In this document: positions 56,059-64,000 of the stretch, piece after piece | How the letters are laid out: every line of letters starts with the position of its first letter | Numbering within the stretch: the stretch's first letter is position 1 | Assembly (NCBI GenBank): GCA_958298945.1 | Contig: CATQJD010000111.1 | Coordinates: 868,001-932,000 of the forward strand | Direction of reading: 5' to 3' | Length of the DNA: 64,000 nt | From: Atherix ibis | Taxonomy: Eukaryota > Arthropoda > Insecta > Diptera > Athericidae | The notes under the pieces: generated by a model | What the model was told of the DNA's origin: nothing | Databases searched by the model: none | The model's input: only the letters and a program-made list of their open reading frames with translations | Position numbers and translations under genes: made by a program

Positions 56059-57062
56059 GTTTGCAACAAAACCAAAATAAAAATCTCCAAAAAACCAACA
56101 TTTTCATAGAGAAAAACAAATTTTAAGAACAAGTGGACTCAGTGTAATTATTTTTTCCTCCTATTTTCTGAGAAAACTGGTCGCCTGGTGTAAAAAGTTG
56201 ATTTTCTTGCATTTTTGGTTCAAATTTCGGATTTGTCGGGTTTTTTGTTTGGATTTTTGCATATATTTTGGTTGCCGATTTATTATTTATTCTTTGAGCG
56301 CTCTTTCTTAGCCTTTTCTTGTGGATTTTTTTTGTTATATGCCGGGCAGGTAGTTTAGCAAATGTTTTTTTTAATACTTCTTATATTTTCCTTTACTTTG
56401 TTTTTAAAAAAACGCCATTTTCATAGTGAAAAACCAATTTCAAAGACAAAAACAACAAATTATATGCAATTTTTTCTACAATTTGCCCACAGAAATTTAT
56501 TCTGAAAGGACACTCTTCTTCCGATCAGGATAATAAGATCCAGAGAAGCTTCGCCCAGTTGTTTGCAACAAAACCAAAATAAAAATCTCCAAAAAACCAT
56601 CATTTTCATAGAGAAAAACAAATTTTAAGAACAAGTGGATTCAGTGTAATTATTTTTGGCTCCTATTTTCTGAGAAAACTGGTCGGCTGGTGTAAAAAGT
56701 TGATTTTCTTGCATTTTTGGTTCAAATTTCGGATTTGTCGGGTTTTTGGTTTGGATTTTTGCATATATTTTGGTTGCCGATTTATTATTTATTCTTTGAG
56801 CGCTCTCTCTTAGCCTTTTCTTGTAGATTTTTTTTTTTATATGCCGGGCAGGTAGTTTGGCAAATGTTTTTTTAATACTTTTTTATGTTTTTCTTTATTT
56901 TGTTTAAAAAAAACCGCCATTTTCATAGTGAAAAACCAATTTCAAAGACAAAAACAACAAATTATATGCAGTTTTTTCTACAATTTGCCCACAGAAATTT
57001 ATTCTGAAAGGACACTCTTCCTCCGATCAGGATAATAAGATCCAGAGAAGCTTCGCCCAGTT
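56059..57062 (+). repeat. Higher-order repeat remnant D: two monomers
   Basis: Repeats the first two monomers of copy C at offset 3508 bp, including aatacttcttatatt (near 56378), ggtcggctgg and the phase change gtttttggtttgg. The order is then lost. The sequence from 57063 belongs to a different group of monomers, so this is the right edge of the long higher-order domain. Confidence 0.83.
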
Positions 57063-58063
57063 GTTTGCAACAAAACCAAAATAAAAATCTCCAAAAAACC
57101 ATCATTTTCATAGAGAAAAACAAATTTTAAGAACAAGTGGACTCAGTGTAATTATTTTTGCCTCCTATTTTCTGAGAAAACTGGTTGCCTGGTGTAAAAA
57201 GTTGATTTTCTTGCATTTTTGGTTCAAATTTCGTATTTGTCGGGTTTTTTGTTTGGATTTTTGCATATATTTTGGTTGCCGATTTATTATTTATTCTTTG
57301 AGCGCTCTTTCTTAGCCTTTTCTTGTGGATTTTTTTTGTTATATGCCGGGCAGGTAGTTTAGCATATTTTTTTTAAGACTTTTTTATGTTTTCCTTTATT
57401 TTGTTTAAAAAAAAACGCCATTTTCATAGTGAAAAACCAATTTCAAAGACAAAAACAACAAATTATATGCAATATTTTCTACAATTTGCCCACAGAAATT
57501 TATTCTGAAAGGACACACTTCCTCCGATCAGGATAATAAGATCCAGAGAAGCTTCGCCCAGTTGTTTGCAATAAAACCAAAATAAAAATCTCCAAAAAAC
57601 CATCATTTTCATAGAGAAAAACAAATTTTAAGAACAAGGGACTCAGTGTAATTATTTTTGCCCCCTATTTTCTGAGAAAACTGGTCGCCTGGTGTAAAAA
57701 GTTGGATTTCTTGCATTTTTGGTTCAAATTTCGGATTTGTTGGGTTTTTTGTTTGGATTTTTGCATATATTTTGGTTGCCGATTTATTATTTATTCTTTG
57801 AGCGCTCTTTCTTAGCCTTTTCTTGTGGATTTTTGTTGTTATATGCCGGACAGGTAGTTTAGCATATTTTTTTTAATACTTTTTTATGTTTTCCTTTACT
57901 TTGTTTTTAAAAAAACGCCATTTTCATAGTGAAAAACCAATTTCAAAGACAAAAACAACAAATTATATGCAATTTTTCCTACAATTTGCCCACAGAAATT
58001 TATTCTGAAAGGACACTCTTCCTCCGATCAGGATAATAAGACCCAGAGAAGCTTTGCCCAGTT

Positions 58064-59067
58064 GTTTGCAACAAAACCAAAATAAAAATCTCCAAAAAAC
58101 CTTCATTTGCATAGAGAAAAACAAATTTTAAGAACAAGTGGACTCAGTGTGTTTATTTTTGCCTCCTATTTTCTGAGAAAACTGGTCGCCTGGTGTAAAA
58201 AGTTAATTTTCTTGCATTTTTGGTTCAAATTTCGGATTTGTCGGGTTTTTTGTTTGGATTTTTGCATATATTTTGGTTGCCGATTTATTATTTATTCTTT
58301 GAGCGCTCTTTCTTAGCCTTTTCTTGTGGATTTTTTTTGTTATATGCCGGGCAGGTGGTTTACTAAATGAGTTTTTAATACTTTTTTATGTTTTCCTTTA
58401 CTTTGTTTTAAAAAAAACGCCATTTTCATAGTGAAAAACCAATTTCAAAAACAAAAACAACAAATTATATGCAATATTTTCTACAATTTGCCCACAGAAA
58501 TTTATTCTGAAAGGACACTCTTCCTCCGATCAGGATAATAAGATCCAGAGAAGCTTCGCCCAATTGTTTGCAACAAAACCAAAATAAAAATCTCCAAAAA
58601 ACCATCATTTTCATAGAGAAAAACAAATTTTAAGAACAAGTGGACTCAGTGTGTTTATTTTTGCCTCCTATTTTCTGAGAAAACTGGTCGCCTGGTGTAA
58701 AAAGTTAATTTTCTTGCATTTTTGGTTCAAATTTCGGATTTGTCGGGTTTTTTGTTTGGATTTTTGCATATATTTTGGTTGCCGATTTATTATTTATTCT
58801 TTGAGCGCTCTTTCTTAGCCTTTTCTTGTGGATTTTTTTTGTTATATGCCGGGCAGGTGGTTTACTAAATGAGTTTTTAATACTTTTTTATGTTTTCCTT
58901 TACTTTGTTTTAAAAAAAACGCCATTTTCATAGTGAAAAACCAATTTCAAAAACAAAAACAACAAATTATATGCAATATTTTCTACAATTTGCCCACAGA
59001 AATTTATTCTGAAAGGACACTCTACCTCCGATCAGGATAATAAGACCCAGAGAAGCTTCGCCCAGTT
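58064..59067 (+). repeat. Near-identical monomer pair
   Basis: 58064-58565 and 58566-59067 are each 502 bp and share features absent from most other monomers: cagtgtgtttatttt, aaaagttaatttt and ggtttactaaatgag. They differ at only a handful of sites, for example ctcttcctcc against ctctacctcc. This is a recent single-monomer duplication. Confidence 0.85.
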
Positions 59068-60964
59068 GTTTGCAACAAAACCAAAATAAAAATCTCCAAA
59101 AAACCATCATTTTCATAGAGAAAAACAAATTTTAAGAACAAGTGGACTCAGTGTAATTATTTTTGCCTCCTATTTTCTGAGAAAACTGGTCGCCTGGTGT
59201 AAAAAGTGGATTTTCTTGCATTTTTGGTTCAAATTTCGGATTTGTCGGTTTTTGGTTTGGATTTTTGCATATATTTTGGTTGCCGATTTATTATTTATTC
59301 TTTGAGCGCTCTTTCTTAGCCTTTTCTTGTGGATTTTTTTTGTTAATTGCCGGGCAGGTAGTTTAGCAAATGTTTTTTTAATACTTTTTTATGTTTTCCT
59401 TTACTTTGCTTTTAAAAAAACGCCATTTTCATAGTGAAAAACCAATTTCAAAGACAAAAACAACAAATTATATGCAATTTTTTCTACAATTTGCCCACAG
59501 AAATTTATTCTGATAGGACACTCTTCCTCCGATCAGGATAATAAGATCCAGAGAAGCTTTTCATAGAGAAAAACAAATTTTAAGAACAAGTGGACTCAGT
59601 GTAATTATTTTTGCCTCCTATTTTCTGAGAAAAATGGTTGCCTGGTGTAAAAAGTTGATTTCTTGCATTTTTGGTTCAAATTTCGGATTTGTCGGGTTTT
59701 TTGTTTGGATTTTTGCATATATTTTGGTTGCCGATTTATTATTTATTCTTTGAGCGCTCTTTCTTAGCCTTTTCTTGTGGATTTTTTTTGTTATATGCCG
59801 GGCAGGTGGTTTACTAAATGAGTTTTTAATACTTTTTTATGTTTTCCTTTACTTTGTTTTAAAAAAAACGCCATTTTCATAGTGAAAAACCAATTTCAAA
59901 AACAAAAACAACAAATTATATGCAATATTTTCTACAATTTGCCCACAGAAATTTATTCTGAAAGGACACTCTACCTCCGATCAGGATAATAAGACCCAGA
60001 GAAGCTTCGCCCAGTTGTTTGCAACAAAACCAAAATAAAAATCTCCAAAAAACCATCATTTTCATAGAGAAAAACAAATTTTAAGAACAAGTGGACTCAG
60101 TGTAATTATTTTTGCCTCCTATTTTCTGAGAAAACTGGTCGCCTGGTGTAAAAAGTGGATTTTCTTGCATTTTTGGTTCAAATTTCGGATTTGTCGGTTT
60201 TTGGTTTGGATTTTTGCATATATTTTGGTTGCCGATTTATTATTTATTCTTTGAGCGCTCTTTCTTAGCCTTTTCTTGTGGATTTTTTTTGTTAATTGCC
60301 GGGCAGGTAGTTTAGCAAATGTTTTTTTAATACTTTTTTATGTTTTCCTTTACTTTGCTTTTAAAAAAACGCCATTTTCATAGTGAAAAACCAATTTCAA
60401 AGACAAAAACAACAAATTATATGCAATTTTTTCTACAATTTGCCCACAGAAATTTATTCTGATAGGACACTCTTCCTCCGATCAGGATAATAAGATCCAG
60501 AGAAGCTTTTCATAGAGAAAAACAAATTTTAAGAACAAGTGGACTCAGTGTAATTATTTTTGCCTCCTATTTTCTGAGAAAAATGGTTGCCTGGTGTAAA
60601 AAGTTGATTTCTTGCATTTTTGGTTCAAATTTCGGATTTGTCGGGTTTTTTGTTTGGATTTTTGCATATATTTTGGTTGCCGATTTATTATTTATTCTTT
60701 GAGCGCTCTTTCTTAGCCTTTTCTTGTGGATTTTTTTTGTTATATGCCGGGCAGGTGGTTTACTAAATGAGTTTTTAATACTTTTTTATGTTTTCCTTTA
60801 TTTTGTTTAAAAAAAACGCCATTTTCATAGTGAAAAACCAATTTCAAAGCCAAAAACAACAAATTATATGCAATATTTTCTATAATTTGCCCACGGAAAT
60901 TTATTCTGAAAGGACCCTCTTCCTCCGATCAGGATAATAAGATCCAGAGAAGCTTCGCCCAGTT
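59068..60964 (+). repeat. 949-bp dimeric repeat with a shortened monomer, two copies
   Basis: Copies start at 59068 and 60017. Each consists of one full monomer joined at agaagctt to ttcatagag of the next (59551 and 60500), deleting about 53 bp that include the monomer start gtttgcaac. Each also carries a core-broken CENP-B-like motif (gtcggtttttgg), ttaattgccggg in place of ttatatgccggg, and tctgatagg. The deletion happened once and the dimer was then duplicated. Confidence 0.9.
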
Positions 60965-61466
60965 GTTTGCAACAAAACCAAAATAAAAATCTCCAAAAAA
61001 CCATCATTTTCATAGAGAAAAACAAATTTTAAGAACAAGTGGACTCAGTGTAATTATTTTTGCCTCCTATTTTCTGAGAAAACTGGTTGCCTGGTGTAAA
61101 AAGTTGATTTTCTTGCATTTTTGGTTCAAATTTCGGATTTGTCGGGTTTTTTGTTTGGATTTTTGCATATATTTTGGTTGCCGATTTATTATTTATTCTT
61201 TGAGCGCTCTTTCTTAGCCTTTTCTTGTGGATTTTTTTTGTTATATGCCGGGCAGGTAGTTTAGCAAAGGTTTTTTTAATACTTTTTTATGTTTTCCTTT
61301 ACTTTGTTTTAAAAAAAACGCCATTTTCATAGTGAAAAACCAATTTCAAAGACAAAAACAACAAATTATATGCAATATTTTCTACAATTTGCCCACAGAA
61401 ATTTATTCTGAAAGGACACTCTACCTCCGATCAGGATAATAAGATCCAGAGAAGCTTCGCCCAGTT

Positions 61467-64000
61467 GTTTGCAACAAAACCAAAATAAAAATCTCCAAAA
61501 AACCATCGTTTTCATAGAGAAAAACAAATTTTAAGAACAAGTGGACTCAGTGTAATTATTTTTGCCTCCTATTTTCTGAGAAAACTGGTCGCCTGGTGTA
61601 AAAAGTTGATTTTCTTGCATTTTTGGTTCAAATTTCGGATTTGTCGGGTTTTTTGTTTGGATTTTTGCATATATTTTGGTTGCCGATTTATTATTTATTC
61701 TTTGAGCGCTCTTTCTTAGCCTTTTCTTGTGGATTTTTTTTGTTATATGCCGGGCAGGTGGTTAAGCAAATGATTTTTTAATACTTTTTTATGTTTTCCT
61801 TTACTTTGTTTAAAAAAAAAGGCCATTTTCATAGTGAAAAACCAATTTCAAAGACAAAAACAACAAATTATATGCAATATTTTCTACAATTTGCCCACAG
61901 AAATTTATTCTGAAAGGACACTCTTCCTCCGATCAGGATAGTAAGATCCAGAGAAGCTTCGCCCAATTGTTTGCAACAAAACCAAAATAAAAATCTCCAA
62001 AAAACCATCACTTTCATAGAGAAAAACAAATTTTAAGAACAAGTGGACTCAGTGTAATTATTTTTGCCTCCTATTTTCTGAGAAAACTGGTTGCCTGGTG
62101 TAAAAAGTTGATTTTCTTGCATTTTTGGTTCAAATTTCGGATTTGTCGGGTTTTTTGTTTGGATTTTTGCATATATTTTGGTTGCCGATTTATTATTTAT
62201 TCTTTGAGCGCTCTTTCTTAGCCTTTTCTTGTGGATTTTTGTTGTTATATGCCGGGCAGGTAGTTTAGCATATTTTTTTTAATACTTTTTTATGTTTTCC
62301 TTTACTTTGTTTTTAAAAAAACGCCATTTTCATAGTGAAAAACCAATTTCAAAGACAAAAACAACAAATTATATGCAATTTTTTCTTCAATTTGCCCACA
62401 GAAATTTATTCTGAAAGGACACTCTTCCTCCGATCAGGATAATAAGATCCAGAGAAGCTTTGCCCAGTTGTTTGCAACAAAACCAAAATAAAAATCTCCA
62501 AAAAACCTTCATTTTCATAGAGAAAAACAAATTTTAAGAACAAGTGGACTCAGTGTAATTATTTTTGCCTCCTATTTTCTGAGAAAACTGGTCGCCTGGT
62601 GTAAAAAGTTGATTTTCTTGCATTTTTGGTTCAAATTTCGGATTTGTCGGGTTTTTTGTTTGGATTTTTGCATATATTTTGGTTGCCGATTTATTATTTA
62701 TTCTTTGAGCGCTCTTTCTTAGCCTTTTCTTGTGGATTTTTTTTGTTATATGCCGGGCAGGTGGTTTACTAAATGAGTTTTTAATACTTTTTTATGTTTT
62801 CCTTTACTTTGTTTTAAAAAAAACGCCATTTTCATAGTGAAAAGCCAATTTCAAAAACAAAAACAACAAATTATATGCAATATTTTCTACAATTTGCCCA
62901 CAGAAATTTATTCTGAAAGGACACTCTACCTCCGATCAGGATAATAAGATCCAGAGAAGCTTCGCCCAGTTGTTTGCAACAAAACCAAAATAAAAATCTC
63001 CAAAAAACCATCGTTTTCATAGAGAAAAACAAATTTTAAGAACAAGTGGACTCAGTGTAATTATTTTTGCCTCCTATTTTCTGAGAAAACTGGTCGCCTG
63101 GTGTAAAAAGTTGATTTTCTTGCATTTTTGGTTCAAATTTCGGATTTGTCGGGTTTTTTGTTTGGATTTTTGCATATATTTTGGTTGCCGATTTATTATT
63201 TATTCTTTGAGCGCTCTTTCTTAGCCTTTTCTTGTGGATTTTTTTTGTTATATGCCGGGCAGGTGGTTAAGCAAATGATTTTTTAATACTTTTTTATGTT
63301 TTCCTTTACTTTGTTTAAAAAAAAAGGCCATTTTCATAGTGAAAAACCAATTTCAAAGACAAAAACAACAAATTATATGCAATATTTTCTACAATTTGCC
63401 CACAGAAATTTATTCTGAAAGGACACTCTTCTTCCGATCAGGATAGTAAGATCCAGAGAAGCTTCGCCCAATTGTTTGCAACAAAACCAAAATAAAAATC
63501 TCCAAAAAACCATCATTTTCATAGAGAAAAACAAATTTTAAGAACAAGTGGACTCAGTGTAATTATTTTTGCCTCCTATTTTCTGAGAAAACTGGTTGCC
63601 TGGTGTAAAAAGTTGATTTTCTTGCATTTTTGGTTCAAATTTCGGATTTGTCGGGTTTTTTGTTTGGATTTTTGCATATATTTTGGTTGCCGATTTATTA
63701 TTTATTCTTTGAGCGCTCTTTCTTAGCCTTTTCTTGTGGATTTTTTTTGTTATATGCCGGGCAGGTGGTTTACTAAATGAGTTTTTAATACTTTTTTATG
63801 TTTTCCTGTACTTTGTTTTAAAAAAAACGCCATTTTCATAGTGAAAAGCCAATTTCAAAAACAAAAACAACAAATTATATGCAATATTTTCTACAATTTG
63901 CCCACAGAAATTTATTCTGAAAGGACACTCTACCTCCGATCAGGATAATAAGATCCAGAGAAGCTTCGCCCAGTTGTTTGCAACAAAACCAAAATAAAAA
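61467..64000 (+). repeat. 1505-bp trimeric repeat (one full copy and part of a second)
   Basis: The trimer starting at 61467 recurs at 62972, as shown by catcgttttcatag, ggtggttaagcaaatgatt, aaaaaggccatttt, gatagtaagatcc and gcccaattg at a spacing of 1505-1507 bp. The second copy is cut by the window end, so the extent of this higher-order array is unknown. Confidence 0.85.

Larger units (their letters stand above)
39023..64000 (+). repeat. 502-bp satellite block 3 (about 50 monomers, runs past window end)
   Basis: Uninterrupted head-to-tail monomers, all in one orientation, with starts at 39023, 39516, 40016, 40517, 41018 and so on. The first monomer is 493 bp because 7 bases are missing near 39247. 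Most are 500-503 bp. Length variation is concentrated in the T-run before atatgccgggcagg. Every monomer I checked carries aagctt near its end, and nearly all carry agcgct. Open frames of 61-84 residues recur with the repeat period on both strands, in overlapping frames, and disappear with single T-run changes. I regard none as a gene. Confidence 0.97.

Noticed and set aside
39023..64000. Retroelement, LTR or virus-derived fragments
   Set aside because: I see no long open frame, primer-binding site, polypurine tract or LTR-like ends. Every stretch belongs to the 502-bp monomer series.

Overview
This window contains no convincing gene. It consists of two unrelated AT-rich tandem satellites and looks like constitutive heterochromatin (centromeric, pericentromeric or subtelomeric) of a eukaryote. 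I do not recognise either family, so I name no species. All open reading frames are short (103 residues at most), recur once per repeat, and encode low-complexity peptides with no known domain. I treat them as by-products of the repeats.

Layout. Positions 1-29190 hold a 25-bp minisatellite (about 1,170 units) whose + strand consensus contains no G. Positions 29191-30447 hold two full and one partial copy of a second satellite with a monomer of about 502 bp. The 25-bp repeat returns at 30448-32723, the 502-bp satellite at 32724-35236, a short 25-bp block at 35237-35435, a partial 502-bp monomer at 35436-35691, and the 25-bp repeat at 35692-39022. From 39023 to the window end there is an unbroken array of about 50 copies of the 502-bp monomer, all in the same orientation.

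Both families carry higher-order structure. In the 25-bp array, whole blocks of units are duplicated with periods of 525, 575, 700, about 1500, 1700/1750, 2850 and about 3054 bp. In the 502-bp array, a 10-monomer block of 5015 bp is followed by a 13-monomer version (internal 3-monomer duplication), a 7-monomer version and a 2-monomer remnant. After these come dimeric (949 bp) and trimeric (1505 bp) repeats. The four left borders between the two families are the same junction in the same monomer phase, so one ancestral junction has been copied with its flanks.

The most interesting signals are four. A 17-bp motif in nearly every 502-bp monomer matches the mammalian CENP-B box at 8 of 9 core positions, and most variation falls at unconstrained positions. 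A short fold-back element with 23-bp arms and 10-bp flanking direct repeats sits at two satellite borders. The 25-bp array is extremely strand-asymmetric over 29 kb. Its unit length is almost perfectly conserved although its bases vary. A centromeric role is an inference; nothing here proves it.
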